Assembly (NCBI RefSeq): GCF_022378335.1
Contig: NZ_JAIQCI010000004.1
Span: forward strand, 124,001-188,000
Direction: 5' to 3'
Length of the DNA: 64,000 nt
Origin: Croceicoccus hydrothermalis
Lineage (GTDB): Bacteria; Pseudomonadota; Alphaproteobacteria; Sphingomonadales; Sphingomonadaceae
The notes under the pieces are model-generated. The model saw nothing but the letters and a program-made list of their open reading frames with translations. It ran no database searches and had not been told where the DNA came from. The position numbers and the translations under genes are program-made. This document shows positions 1-8,427 of the stretch, in pieces (position 1 is the first letter of the stretch; every line of letters starts with the position of its first letter).

Positions 1-66
1 CAAATTTATAATCGCCGAGCCGCATAATCGCGGACGTTCACAGTCGCACAGGGGAATCGACACGAC

Positions 67-630
67 ATGGCCGAGGACAAGGAAACCAAAACGAAGAAGG
101 GCGGCGGCAAGCTGAAACTGGTCCTTGCCGCGGTCGTGCTGATCGGTGCGGGCGCGGGTGGCGCCTTTGCCGCGGCGCAGATGGGCTATCTCGCGCCGAC
201 GGGCCATTCCGCGCCGCTGGGGCCGCAACTCGTCCGCAAGGGTGAGGCCGACCCCTACATGCCCGAGGGCGAAAGCGAAGGCGATGCGGTCGAGGGCGAA
301 GGCGGCAGCGAGTTCCGCACCAATTACTACAGTTTCGAACAGCCCTTCACCACCAATCTGCGCCAATCGCCCGCACTGGTGCAGGTGAGCCTCGCCGCCA
401 GCACCCGGCGCGACGGGCGCGTCCTGCTGTGGCTGGCCAAACATGAGCTGGCGGTGCGGTCCGCATTGCTCGCCGAACTCGCCGATACGCCCGAAGAGGA
501 CGCCTATTCGCAGGAAGGCAAGGCGCGCCTGCAGAAGCGGATGACCGATGCCATAAACGAGGTTCTGGTCCGCACCGAAGGTTTCGGCGGCGTCGATGCC
601 GTCTATTTCCGCGAATATATCGTCCAATGA
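67..630 (+). CDS. fliL: Flagellar basal body-associated protein FliL
   Basis: FliL is an inner-membrane protein that surrounds the flagellar stator and supports torque generation. The 187-residue product has a Lys-rich cytoplasmic start (1-17), one membrane helix (about 18-37), an acidic Gly/Glu linker (about 68-82) and a C-terminal periplasmic FliL domain (about 84-187). It is the first gene of a flagellar run and its stop overlaps the fliM start by 4 nt (ATGA), which implies translational coupling. The call rests on domain layout and position before fliM; FliL sequences are weakly conserved. The 66 bases upstream hold no recognisable gene. Confidence 0.85.
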   Translation: MAEDKETKTKKGGGKLKLVLAAVVLIGAGAGGAFAAAQMGYLAPTGHSAPLGPQLVRKGEADPYMPEGESEGDAVEGEGGSEFRTNYYSFEQPFTTNLRQSPALVQVSLAASTRRDGRVLLWLAKHELAVRSALLAELADTPEEDAYSQEGKARLQKRMTDAINEVLVRTEGFGGVDAVYFREYIVQ

Positions 631-1526
631 AGGGCAATTTCACCTTCGTCGCCGAACGTGCGGTGGCGAACCATTGCCCCGGGCTGATTGCCAAGGGGCC
701 GGGCCGCGACGAATTTTCAACGCATCTGACCCGCGCGGCGCGTGATATTGCACGCGGCTTGCGCGGGCCGCTCGCCGGTCTGCTCGGTGACGAGATACCG
801 CGCGTCGAATGCGGCTATGTCGAATATCTCACGGGCCGCGAGCTGATCGATCGGGTCGGCCCGCTCGCTGCCAATTGCCTGTTTCAACAGGCCGAAGGCG
901 GACCGCGCATCATGACCAGCGTGGCCGCACGGGCGGCGCTGTCGCTGACCGACCGGACGTTTGGCGGCAATGGCGATGTGGACGATGAATTGCCGGACCA
1001 GTTTCCGATGTCTTCGGAGCTTACGTTAAAGCGGCTCGAAAAGGCGATCGGCGCGGCCATGCGCGGCATTCTGCCGATGGCGGACGGACCGGACCCAATC
1101 TGTCACCGCGCCGAGGATCTCTCCGCGATGCCGCCCTTTGCCCAAGGCGACCCGTCGCAGATGAGCTGCGGCGTGATCACCTTGCGGGTGGAGGAGCAGG
1201 GCCGCGACGGCTGGTCGATCCTGCTGGCGATCGTGGAGGAGGATCTGACCACGCTGTTCGCCGGGCATCCGCGGCTGCCCGCGCCGCGTCGCCGGGCGCG
1301 CAGCGCGACCGATGCGCCGTTCGCCGATCTCCCGCTCCCGATCGCGGCCCATCTTGCCGAATTGACCGTACCACTTGCGCGTCTTTCCGCGCTGAAACCC
1401 GGCGATGTTCTTCCGCTGAGTGCGAGACGCGAAGTGCCCATTTCCATCCGGGGCGTGACCATCGCCCTTGGCGCGGTGGGATCACAGGATGGTCGCGTCG
1501 CCATCCGTATCACCCGCAAGTTTTGA
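627..1526 (+). CDS. fliM: Flagellar motor switch protein FliM (N-terminal CheY-binding motif absent)
   Basis: FliM forms the middle of the C-ring and links the MS-ring to FliN; in chemotactic bacteria its N-terminus binds CheY-P. The 299-residue product has the FliM middle domain with the conserved FGGNG loop (112-116) and a C-terminal SpoA-like domain (about 220-299). It is shorter than the usual 320-350 residues. The familiar start motif (LSQxEIDALL type) is missing: the protein opens with MKGNFTFVAERAV and goes almost straight into the middle domain. No in-frame upstream start would restore the motif, because the start lies inside fliL. Identity is supported by the fliL-fliM-fliN order. 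Confidence 0.85.
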   Translation: MKGNFTFVAERAVANHCPGLIAKGPGRDEFSTHLTRAARDIARGLRGPLAGLLGDEIPRVECGYVEYLTGRELIDRVGPLAANCLFQQAEGGPRIMTSVAARAALSLTDRTFGGNGDVDDELPDQFPMSSELTLKRLEKAIGAAMRGILPMADGPDPICHRAEDLSAMPPFAQGDPSQMSCGVITLRVEEQGRDGWSILLAIVEEDLTTLFAGHPRLPAPRRRARSATDAPFADLPLPIAAHLAELTVPLARLSALKPGDVLPLSARREVPISIRGVTIALGAVGSQDGRVAIRITRKF

Positions 1527-1541
1527 TAAAGGACGAAACCC

Positions 1542-1886
1542 ATGATCAACAATTCCAGGCGCGGAATGGATTTGCTGCGCAATGTCGGCGTGTGCCTGTC
1601 GGTGGAGCTTGGCCGCACCGATATGCGGCTCAAGGATGTGCTCGAACTGGGGGAGGACAGCATCGTCCCGCTCGACCGGCTGACGGATGAACTGCTCGAG
1701 ATCCACGTCAACGGGCGTTGCATCGCGCGGGGCGAAGTCGTGACCGAAGGCAATCGCTTTGCCGTCCGCATCGTCGAACTGGCCGACGGGGAGGACGATG
1801 CCCCCGATGCGATGGCCGACATGCTGGGCGCCGGAAAGACCGAGCGCCGGTCTGGCACTCCGGCGAGTGAGGCGGACTTCGGCTGA
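1542..1886 (+). CDS. fliN: Flagellar motor switch protein FliN
   Basis: FliN forms the base of the C-ring and works with FliM in switching and export. The 114-residue product is mostly one SpoA domain (about 10-85), with the typical pattern of a short Val/Leu-rich strand (NVGVCLSVELGRT), a 'LGEDSIVPLDRL' turn and an 'IARGEVV' strand. An acidic, probably disordered tail follows (about 85-114). It starts 15 nt after fliM and its last base overlaps the fliO ATG (TGATG), so the two are probably coupled. Confidence 0.9.
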   Translation: MINNSRRGMDLLRNVGVCLSVELGRTDMRLKDVLELGEDSIVPLDRLTDELLEIHVNGRCIARGEVVTEGNRFAVRIVELADGEDDAPDAMADMLGAGKTERRSGTPASEADFG

Positions 1887-2257
1887 TGGGTCTTTACCTC
1901 CTCAAGCTATTGATTCTCCTTCCCCTTCTGGGTGGGTTGATCTGGGGCAGCCTCTGGCTGACGAAGCGGATGCAGCAGCGGCTCAACGCGCAGAACGCCG
2001 CGGCGGGGCGTTCCGAACGCGCCGCGCGGCTGGTGGAAACCACGATGGTTTCGCCCGGCATAAGGCTTGCGGTGGTGGAATTTCGCGGTCGGGAAATCCT
2101 CATCGGCAGCACGCGTCACGGGCTGACCCGACTGGCCGAGGTGGACGCCGCCCCGCGTGCCGATTTCGCCCGCGCGGTCGAGGAGGCAAGCATGGGCGGC
2201 GCCGGAGCCGGAGATGAACGCACGAACGATCATGCCATAAAGGACGACCGGCGGTGA
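1886..2257 (+). CDS. fliO: Flagellar biosynthesis protein FliO
   Basis: FliO is a small membrane protein that helps assemble the FliP ring of the flagellar export gate. The 123-residue product has one N-terminal membrane helix (about 3-25), then a basic cytoplasmic stretch and a compact FliO domain with the pattern '[30 protein letters not shown]'-like (key positions about 47-76). It sits between fliN and fliP as in most flagellar operons, and it overlaps both (1 nt and 4 nt). FliO is poorly conserved, so position carries much of the call. Confidence 0.8.
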   Translation: MGLYLLKLLILLPLLGGLIWGSLWLTKRMQQRLNAQNAAAGRSERAARLVETTMVSPGIRLAVVEFRGREILIGSTRHGLTRLAEVDAAPRADFARAVEEASMGGAGAGDERTNDHAIKDDRR

Positions 2258-3027
2258 GCGCGTTTAAGCCCTGGCTCGCGATTTTTTTCGCAGGCTTTAT
2301 GATCGCTTGGCCCGACCTCGCTCTCGCACAGGATGGGAGCGGAATCGGCGGCGCGATCGACCGCGCATTGGGCGCGGGCAGCGCGGCGGGGGAGGACGCG
2401 CCGCTGAGCCTTTCGCTGCAATTGCTGCTCATCATGGGGCTGCTCACCATTCTGCCCGCGCTGGTGCTGATGATGACGAGCTTTACCCGGATCATTATCG
2501 TGCTTTCGATTCTGCGGCAGGCGATGGGCTTGCAGCAATCGCCCCCCAATCAGGTGCTGATCGGGCTGTCGCTGTTCCTCTCACTCTTCGTGATGGCGCC
2601 CACCTTGTCGGCGGTGAACGCAAGCGCCGTCGAACCCTATGCCGCGGGGCGCATCGACGCGGAGGTCGCCATTGCCGAGGCAGGCGATGAATTCCACGCC
2701 TTCATGATCCGTCAGACGCGGACCACCGACCTTTCCATGTTCGCCAATATCGCGGAGGCCGGCCCGTTCGCCAGCCCGCAGGACGTGCCCTTCTCGATCC
2801 TGCTCCCCGCCTTCGTCACGAGCGAGCTGAAAACCGCGTTTCAGATCGGCTTCATGCTGTTCCTGCCGTTTCTCGTCATCGACCTCGTCGTGGCCAGCGT
2901 GCTGATGAGCCTTGGCATGATGATGCTGTCACCGACCATCGTGTCGCTCCCGTTCAAGCTGTTGCTGTTCGTGCTGATCGACGGGTGGGCGTTGCTGATG
3001 GGGTCGCTGGCGATGAGCTTTAGCTGA
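2254..3027 (+). CDS. fliP: Flagellar type III export gate protein FliP
   Basis: FliP forms the core of the flagellar protein-export channel with FliQ and FliR. The 257-residue product starts at GTG inside the end of fliO (4-nt overlap). It has a signal peptide (about 1-25, cleavage after ALA), then four membrane segments (about 45-75, 88-112, 190-215 and 222-252) with the conserved '[20 protein letters not shown]' core and '[16 protein letters not shown]'. Length and layout match the family. The next gene, fliQ, follows after 10 nt. Confidence 0.95.
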   Translation: MSAFKPWLAIFFAGFMIAWPDLALAQDGSGIGGAIDRALGAGSAAGEDAPLSLSLQLLLIMGLLTILPALVLMMTSFTRIIIVLSILRQAMGLQQSPPNQVLIGLSLFLSLFVMAPTLSAVNASAVEPYAAGRIDAEVAIAEAGDEFHAFMIRQTRTTDLSMFANIAEAGPFASPQDVPFSILLPAFVTSELKTAFQIGFMLFLPFLVIDLVVASVLMSLGMMMLSPTIVSLPFKLLLFVLIDGWALLMGSLAMSFS

Positions 3028-3037
3028 GGAGGCCGCG

Positions 3038-3313
3038 ATGGACGAATCTTCCGCCCTTCTCGCCCTCACCGACAGGATGCTGTGGACGACCGCGCTGGTC
3101 GCCGCGCCGATCCTGCTCGCGGCGCTGGCCGTCGGGCTTATCGTCGGGGTGATCCAGGCCGCGACATCGGTCAACGAACAGACGCTGACCTTCGTGCCGA
3201 AACTGGCGATGATCGCACTCGTGCTCGTGCTCATGGGGGCGGGCATGATGGGGCTGATCGGTGATTTCGCGAAGGATATCTTTGCGCAGATCGCCAATAT
3301 CTCGCTGTTGTGA
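3038..3313 (+). CDS. fliQ: Flagellar export gate protein FliQ
   Basis: FliQ is a small two-helix membrane component of the flagellar export gate. The 91-residue product has two hydrophobic segments (about 17-42 and 52-75) around the conserved 'GVIQAATSVNEQTLTFVPK' loop, which is diagnostic of FliQ and the related SctS proteins. An AGGAGG-type ribosome site precedes the ATG. It lies between fliP and fliR with only short gaps. Confidence 0.95.
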   Translation: MDESSALLALTDRMLWTTALVAAPILLAALAVGLIVGVIQAATSVNEQTLTFVPKLAMIALVLVLMGAGMMGLIGDFAKDIFAQIANISLL

Positions 3314-3320
3314 CGGTGCG

Positions 3321-4106
3321 ATGAGCCTCCCCGATTTCGGCTTCGGCAATATCGAGCAGGAGCTGTGGCGCCTGATCTTCACCATGGTGCGCATCGGCGC
3401 TGCGCTGATCGCGGCGCCGATTTTCGGGGCGGCGACCGTGCCGGTGCAGGTGCGCATCGTGTTCGCCGGCGCCATTGCGGTTTTCGTGCTGAACTGGACG
3501 CCGGCGGGTGCGGTCATGCCGACCGACCTGCTCGCCATCGAAACGATGATCGCCTCGTTGACAGAGGCGGTCGTCGGTTTTGCCTTCGGCTTCGTCCTGC
3601 ACCTGTCCTTTGCGGCACCGGTGCTCGCGGCCGAACAGATCGCGGGCGGCATGGGCATGGCGATCGCGACCGCCGTGGACCCGAATACCGGCGGTCAGTC
3701 GGGCGCGCTGGGGCAATATTTCACCGTGGTGCTGACACTCATTTTCCTGTCGGTGGGCGGGCACCTGTTGTGGCTGCGGCTGTTGATCGAAAGCTATCAG
3801 ACCTTTCCCCCCGGCGCCGAATGGTTCGGGGCCGATCGCGCGATGATGATCGTGGGTTTCGCGGCGCAGATGTTCGCCACCGCGGTCGCCATCGCGCTTC
3901 CGGTGACGCTCGTGCTGTTGCTGGTACAGATGGCGACCGGCGTGCTGTCGCGTTCGGCGCCCTCGCTCAATCTCTTTTCGCTCGGCCTGCCCGCAGGGGT
4001 GCTGGCGGGGATTGCGGCGCTCATCGCGGCGATGCCCATGCTGACCGATCTGTTCGTCGCGCTGGCGCTCGATTCGGTGACTCATGTCGCGGAGATTTTC
4101 GGGTGA
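3321..4106 (+). CDS. fliR: Flagellar export gate protein FliR
   Basis: FliR completes the FliPQR export gate. I start it at the ATG 7 nt after fliQ; an earlier in-frame start at 3261 would run through fliQ and adds only basic, unrelated sequence. The resulting 261 residues fit the family (about 250-265). Several hydrophobic segments are visible, with the typical 'RIGAALIAAPIFG' near the start and 'LGQYFTVVLTLIFLSVGGHLLWLRLLIESY' in the middle. Its stop overlaps the GTG start of flhB by 4 nt (GTGA), so the two are likely coupled. Confidence 0.93.
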   Translation: MSLPDFGFGNIEQELWRLIFTMVRIGAALIAAPIFGAATVPVQVRIVFAGAIAVFVLNWTPAGAVMPTDLLAIETMIASLTEAVVGFAFGFVLHLSFAAPVLAAEQIAGGMGMAIATAVDPNTGGQSGALGQYFTVVLTLIFLSVGGHLLWLRLLIESYQTFPPGAEWFGADRAMMIVGFAAQMFATAVAIALPVTLVLLLVQMATGVLSRSAPSLNLFSLGLPAGVLAGIAALIAAMPMLTDLFVALALDSVTHVAEIFG

Positions 4107-5269
4107 GCGACGACAGCGGCGAAAAGTCGCAACAACCCACCGAAAAGCGCCGCAAGGACGCCACCAAAAAAGGCGACGTGCTGCGCAGCAAGGAGCTGGC
4201 GACGGCGGCGGCGGTGATGGCAGGTGCCTTGTGGCTGCGTTTCGGGGGTGGCTGGATGATGGGCCGGCTGGAAGATTCGGCCCGGGCGAGCCTGTCGTTC
4301 GAGCGGGCCGATATCGACGATTTCGATTCCGGCCGGCTCATGCTCGACCTGCTCGTCGCGATGTTGCCGCCGGTGCTGCTGCTGGGCACGGCGGTGATGA
4401 TCGTCACGGTCATCAGCCAGCTGACCATCGGCGACGGGCGCTTCATGGCCGCCAATCTGCAACCCAAACCCTCGCGGCTCAATCCCGCCTCCGGGCTGAA
4501 ACGCATGTTCGGCCCCAACGGCCTGATCGAACTGGGGAAGAGTGTGCTGAAGCTCATCCTGCTCGGCGGGATGGCGGCGTGGTGGGCACGTGATGCTCTG
4601 CCCGATGTGCTCGCGCTGGGCCGGGGCGATCTGACGGGGCAGCTGACCGCCGCGTGGGAGGCGATCACCTCGCTGCTGATGCTGCTTGCCGTGGGGCTGG
4701 CGCTGATCGCGATGATCGATTTTCCGATTCAGTGGGTCCGGCGCATGGGCCGGCTCAAGATGACGATGCAACAGGTCCGCGACGAGTATAAGGAGACCGA
4801 GGGCAGCCCGGAGAAAAAGGCCGCCATCCGCAACAAGCAGCGGCAATTGTCGCGCGGCGGGGTGGCCTCTGCGATGGCGGAGGCGGATTTCGTGCTCACC
4901 AACCCGGTACAGTTCGCCGTCGCCCTGAAATACGATCCGGCGCTGGCGGGCGCGCCGATCGTGCTGGCGCGCGGGCGGGCGGAAAAAGCGGCGGCCATGC
5001 GCGAACTGGCGGCGGAAAACCGGGTTCCGGTGCTCGAATATCCGGCCCTTGCACGCTCGGTCTATTTCACCACGCGCGAGAATCAGGTCATACGCGAGGA
5101 GCTCTATGCCGCCGTCGCCAGCGTGCTTGCCTTCGTCTTTGCATTGAAACGCGGGGAACGCCCGGCGCGCCCCGATGTCACCGTCCCGGTCGAGGTGCAG
5201 TTCGACGCCGACGGGCGCGCGGCGGCCAAACCTGCGAAGCCTGCCCGCAAAACCGATACGGCGCAGTGA
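4103..5269 (+). CDS. flhB: Flagellar export switch protein FlhB with variant cleavage motif
   Basis: FlhB sits on the export gate and controls the change from rod/hook to filament substrates. The start is the GTG overlapping fliR; an upstream extension in the same frame is antisense-like fliR sequence. The 388 residues carry the hydrophilic start (EKSQQPTEKRRKDATKKGD), four membrane segments (about 30-50, 88-108, 140-160, 178-205) and the cytoplasmic FlhBC domain, ending in 'ELYAAVASVLAFVFAL'. FlhB normally cleaves itself at Asn-Pro in NPTH. Here the site reads N267-P268-V269-Q270, so the Thr and His are lost although flanking residues (VLT before, FAVALKYDP after) are conserved. Identity is sure; normal autocleavage is doubtful. 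Confidence 0.95.
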   Translation: MSDDSGEKSQQPTEKRRKDATKKGDVLRSKELATAAAVMAGALWLRFGGGWMMGRLEDSARASLSFERADIDDFDSGRLMLDLLVAMLPPVLLLGTAVMIVTVISQLTIGDGRFMAANLQPKPSRLNPASGLKRMFGPNGLIELGKSVLKLILLGGMAAWWARDALPDVLALGRGDLTGQLTAAWEAITSLLMLLAVGLALIAMIDFPIQWVRRMGRLKMTMQQVRDEYKETEGSPEKKAAIRNKQRQLSRGGVASAMAEADFVLTNPVQFAVALKYDPALAGAPIVLARGRAEKAAAMRELAAENRVPVLEYPALARSVYFTTRENQVIREELYAAVASVLAFVFALKRGERPARPDVTVPVEVQFDADGRAAAKPAKPARKTDTAQ

Positions 5270-5311
5270 CGCCCCCCTTAAACACCGCGCGACCGGGACG
5301 TTCTTGGCACC

Positions 5312-6742
5312 ATGGATAGCTCAACCACCTCAATCGTAAGCGCGCTGGGCGCGGGCAGCGGCGTCGACATGGCCAAGCTGGCGAGTGATCTTGCCGCCGC
5401 GCGCTTCGCCCCCAAGATCGCGCAGCTGGAAAACCGGGCCGAAACGCTGGACCTCAGGATTTCCTCGGCTGCGACGCTCAAATCCTCGCTCAACGAACTG
5501 GCCTCGGCGCTGGGCGAGCGTATCCGCACCGGCGATCTCGCGCCCAAGCCGACGAGCAGCGATCCCGCCGTCGCCACGGCCAAGGTCGCCTCCGGCGGCA
5601 CGGCAAGCGGCAGCTATGCGCTCGAGGTGACGCAGCTTGCCAAGGCACAGACGCTCGCGCTCGCGCCCTATGGCGCCGCGACCGATCCGGTCGGCGAAGG
5701 CACGCTCACCATCCGTTTCGGCAGCACGGCGGGCGGCACCTTTGCCGAAGATACGGCGCAGACGGCGCTGTCCATCAATGTCGGGGCCGGCGATACGCTC
5801 AACGATGTGGCCAATGCCATCAATCTGGCGGGCGGCAGTGTCACCGCCTATGTCGTGGAGGGCGAGGCCGGCGCGCAGCTCGTGATGAAAGGCGCCGAGG
5901 GACAGAACAACGGTTTCGTCGTCGAGGGGACCGGGGCGAGTGCGGGCGGCGGTGCTCCCGGCTCCATCGACTATCTCAACTGGACACCCGGCACCGATAG
6001 CGGACAGTTGAAACAAGCCTCCGCCGATGCGCTCTACACATTCGATGGCGTCCAGATGCGCTCGCCCACCAACAGCGCGACGAACCTGCCCGGCGGGCTG
6101 TCGCTCACGCTGACCGGCGTGAATGCGGGCAATCCGGCGACGATCACCTTCGCCGACCGAAGCACGCAGATCGAAAGCATGATGGTGGATTTCACCGCCG
6201 CGCTCAACGATATCGCAGGCCAGCTTGCGCAAACCGCCGCGCCGCTGGGTGGCGAACTGGGCAATGATCCCGGTGCGCGCGCGCTCAAACGCGATCTTTC
6301 CGCCTTTGCCGGGCTGGTCGTGATGCCCAATGCCGCGCCCGGCGAACCCTCGCGCCTGTCCGATCTCGGCCTGACGCGGGAGCGTGACGGCACGTTCCGC
6401 CTGGATGTGGCGCGGCTGAAAACCACGATTTCCGACGCGCCGGAGGCCACGGCCGCCATGTTCACCACCGGGCTATACGGCGTGTTTTCCACCCTCGACA
6501 ATCTGGCCCGCCGCACCAGCTCCGCGACCGATCCGGGGCGCATCGGCGGTTCGATCAAGCGTTACACCCGGCAGCGCGAGGCCATTACCGAGAGCCTGAC
6601 CAAGATCGGGGAGCAGCAAGATCGATTGCGCGAGCAGATGACGAAAACCTTCGCCGCATCCGACGCCCGCGTGGCGCAGTCGCAATCGACGCTGTCCTTC
6701 CTGAAGAGCCAGATCGCCGTGTGGAACGCCGCGAAGGATTGA
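5312..6742 (+). CDS. fliD: Flagellar filament cap protein FliD (hook-associated protein 2)
   Basis: FliD caps the growing filament and helps flagellin fold into place. The 476-residue product has the FliD_N signature near the start (SIVSALGAGSGVDMAKLASDL, cited at about 6-26), a Gly/Ala-rich middle with Ig-like beta domains, and a C-terminal helical region ending in 'SFLKSQIAVWN'. The helical N- and C-termini match the D0/D1 coiled-coil regions of the family. It lies 42 nt after flhB and just before fliS, its usual partner. Confidence 0.92.
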   Translation: MDSSTTSIVSALGAGSGVDMAKLASDLAAARFAPKIAQLENRAETLDLRISSAATLKSSLNELASALGERIRTGDLAPKPTSSDPAVATAKVASGGTASGSYALEVTQLAKAQTLALAPYGAATDPVGEGTLTIRFGSTAGGTFAEDTAQTALSINVGAGDTLNDVANAINLAGGSVTAYVVEGEAGAQLVMKGAEGQNNGFVVEGTGASAGGGAPGSIDYLNWTPGTDSGQLKQASADALYTFDGVQMRSPTNSATNLPGGLSLTLTGVNAGNPATITFADRSTQIESMMVDFTAALNDIAGQLAQTAAPLGGELGNDPGARALKRDLSAFAGLVVMPNAAPGEPSRLSDLGLTRERDGTFRLDVARLKTTISDAPEATAAMFTTGLYGVFSTLDNLARRTSSATDPGRIGGSIKRYTRQREAITESLTKIGEQQDRLREQMTKTFAASDARVAQSQSTLSFLKSQIAVWNAAKD

Positions 6743-6746
6743 TGCG

Positions 6747-7133
6747 GTGCTGGTCTGCCGCGACCCTGCCGAAGCGTATCGCCGCGCGGCGTTCGACCTT
6801 CGCGTTTCGGGCTCTGACGTTCACGCGCTGACCGCGCTGTGTTTCGAGGAGGCGATCGCGGCGGTCAACCGGGCCTGCTACGCGCATGTGCACGGGCATA
6901 CCCTGTTACGCGGGCGCGCAATGACGCGGGCGCGATCCGCCCTCACCGCGTTGAAGGCGGGCGTCGACATCACCCATCCGATGGGGGAACCGCTGCTTAC
7001 CATCTATGACGCGGCCGATGCGGCGATCGTGCATTCGATGTCGCATTTCGACCGCGACGCGATGATCCGCGTATCCGATGATCTTCAGGAAATCGCCGGC
7101 GCGCTGGCGCAGGCCGCGCGCAACATGGCGTGA
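6747..7133 (+). CDS. fliS: Flagellar export chaperone FliS
   Basis: FliS binds flagellin in the cytoplasm and stops it polymerising before export. The 128-residue all-helical product starts at GTG, 4 nt after the fliD stop; the ATG that overlaps the fliD stop is in another frame. FliS-like patterns are the early 'EAYRRAAFDLRV', a central 'LCFEEAIAAVNRA', and a late helix pair around 'LLTIYDAADAAIVHSMSHFD'. Length and its place after fliD support the call. Flagellin itself is not in the window. Confidence 0.8.
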   Translation: MLVCRDPAEAYRRAAFDLRVSGSDVHALTALCFEEAIAAVNRACYAHVHGHTLLRGRAMTRARSALTALKAGVDITHPMGEPLLTIYDAADAAIVHSMSHFDRDAMIRVSDDLQEIAGALAQAARNMA

Positions 7134-7213
7134 CGTCGCGACCTCGTCTTACTGGAAAAATCGCAGCCCGCCCCCATATCGGTTCCCTCGCACAGCAATG
7201 ATGGAGGCCCGCA

Positions 7214-7477
7214 ATGGCCGGAGGATGGACCCGCGACGGCGCGGTGCAGGATCAGATCGACGACACGGTGTCCGACGCGGTTTCGGCCGCCCGTTCGCGC
7301 ATGCCGCGCGGCGAAAGCCTGGAATATTGCGCGGTGTGCGGCGAGGATATTCCCGAAAAACGGCGGCAGGCGCTCCCTGGCGTGCGCAATTGCATCGCGT
7401 GTCAGTCCGCGGCGGACAAGCGCACCGCCCATGCCGGCATCAATCGGCGCGGTTCGAAGGACAGCCAGCTGCGCTGA
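7214..7477 (+). CDS. DksA/TraR-type C4 zinc-finger protein
   Basis: This 87-residue protein belongs to the small DksA/TraR C4 zinc-finger group (YbiI-like). Members with the coiled-coil can act on RNA polymerase, but the function of the short forms is mostly unknown. Four Cys in two CxxC pairs are visible (C39, C42, C60, C63) in the usual 'YCAVCGEDIPEKRRQALPG' context. The long DksA coiled-coil with its acidic tip is missing, so a full DksA role is unlikely. An 'atggaggcccgca' stretch before the ATG gives a ribosome site. It stands alone between fliS and a convergent gene. Confidence 0.85.
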   Translation: MAGGWTRDGAVQDQIDDTVSDAVSAARSRMPRGESLEYCAVCGEDIPEKRRQALPGVRNCIACQSAADKRTAHAGINRRGSKDSQLR

Positions 7478-7487
7478 CCGCTGTTCG

Positions 7488-7535
7488 GGGGCGGGTGCGG
7501 GGCGGCCCGCCGCGATGCGACACGCCGCCCGCCCC
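7488..7535. terminator. Possible terminator hairpin between convergent genes
   Basis: GGGGCGGG (7488-7495) can pair with CCCGCCCC (7528-7535) in the 84-nt gap between the zinc-finger gene (plus strand) and the SDR gene (minus strand). Position suits a shared terminator. There is no clear T-run on either side, and G/C-rich pairing is easy to find in this genome, so this is tentative. Confidence 0.3.
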
Positions 7536-7561
7536 AAACCTTTCCACCCCGTGCCGATGGA

Positions 7562-8344
7562 TCAGCGCGGCGCCATGCGGATCGCGCCATCGAGCCGGAT
7601 GCTGGTTCCGTTGACATAGGCGTTTTCGATCAGCGTCAGCGCGATGTCGGCATATTCCGACGGCTTGCCGAGGCGCTTGGGAAACGGCACCGACGCGGCG
7701 AGCGCATCCTGCACCTTTTCGGGCATGCCTTCCATCATCGGCGTCTGGAAAATGCCGGGCAGGATCGTGTTGATGCGGATCCCCTCCCCCATGAGGTCGC
7801 GCGCGACGGGCAGCGTCATGCCCAGCACGCCGGCCTTCGACGCGGTATAGGCGGCCTGGCCGATCTGCCCGTCCTCCGCCGCGACCGACGCGGTGGTGAC
7901 GATCGCGCCGCGTTCGCCATCCTCGCCCGCAGGCAGGCTCATCATGCCTTGTGCGGCGAGAGCGATGCACCGGAACGTGCCGACCAGATTGATGTCTATC
8001 ACCTTTTCAAAGGCGGCGAGGTCGAACGTCCTGATGCTATCGTCCTCGCGGCTGCGCGACGCGGTCTTCTGCGCGACGACGATCCCGGCACAGCATACCA
8101 GGATCGTTTCCTGGCCCAGCGTCTCGCGCGATTTGGCAAAGGCGGACTCGATGCTGGCCTTGTCCGTGACGTCGGTTTCGCAGAAGAGCCCGCCAATCTC
8201 GCCGGCCATCTGCTCCCCGCGTTCGGCATCGCGATCGAAAAGCGCGACCTTCGCCCCCTTCGCGGCGAGCGCGCGGGCCGTCGCGGCGCCCAGGCCCGAT
8301 GCCCCGCCGGTGACGACGGCAACAGTGTCCTTGGTAATCTTCAT
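7562..8344 (-). CDS. SDR-family dehydrogenase, 3-hydroxyacyl-CoA dehydrogenase type II-like
   Basis: A short-chain dehydrogenase of 260 residues. It has the cofactor motif TGGASGLG (12-19), an Asp after strand 2 (D37) that favours NAD, and the catalytic set S153, Y166, K170 (YTASK). The pattern, including 'DINLVGTFRC' and 'ILPGIFQTPMMEGMPEKVQDALAASVPFPKRLG', resembles HSD17B10-type 3-hydroxy-2-methylbutyryl-CoA dehydrogenases, which act in isoleucine breakdown. That would fit the bkd operon at 20 kb, but substrate cannot be read from the sequence. The ATG at 8344 is used; the frame continues upstream only into sequence antisense to other genes. Confidence 0.85.
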   Translation of the reverse strand: MKITKDTVAVVTGGASGLGAATARALAAKGAKVALFDRDAERGEQMAGEIGGLFCETDVTDKASIESAFAKSRETLGQETILVCCAGIVVAQKTASRSREDDSIRTFDLAAFEKVIDINLVGTFRCIALAAQGMMSLPAGEDGERGAIVTTASVAAEDGQIGQAAYTASKAGVLGMTLPVARDLMGEGIRINTILPGIFQTPMMEGMPEKVQDALAASVPFPKRLGKPSEYADIALTLIENAYVNGTSIRLDGAIRMAPR

Positions 8345-8427
8345 CACGTGTCTCCTGTCATTTTCGTATCGCAAGCTTGCCGCAGGCCATGCCGAAAGCG
8401 CGCCGGGGTGACAAGCTGTCGCATCCG

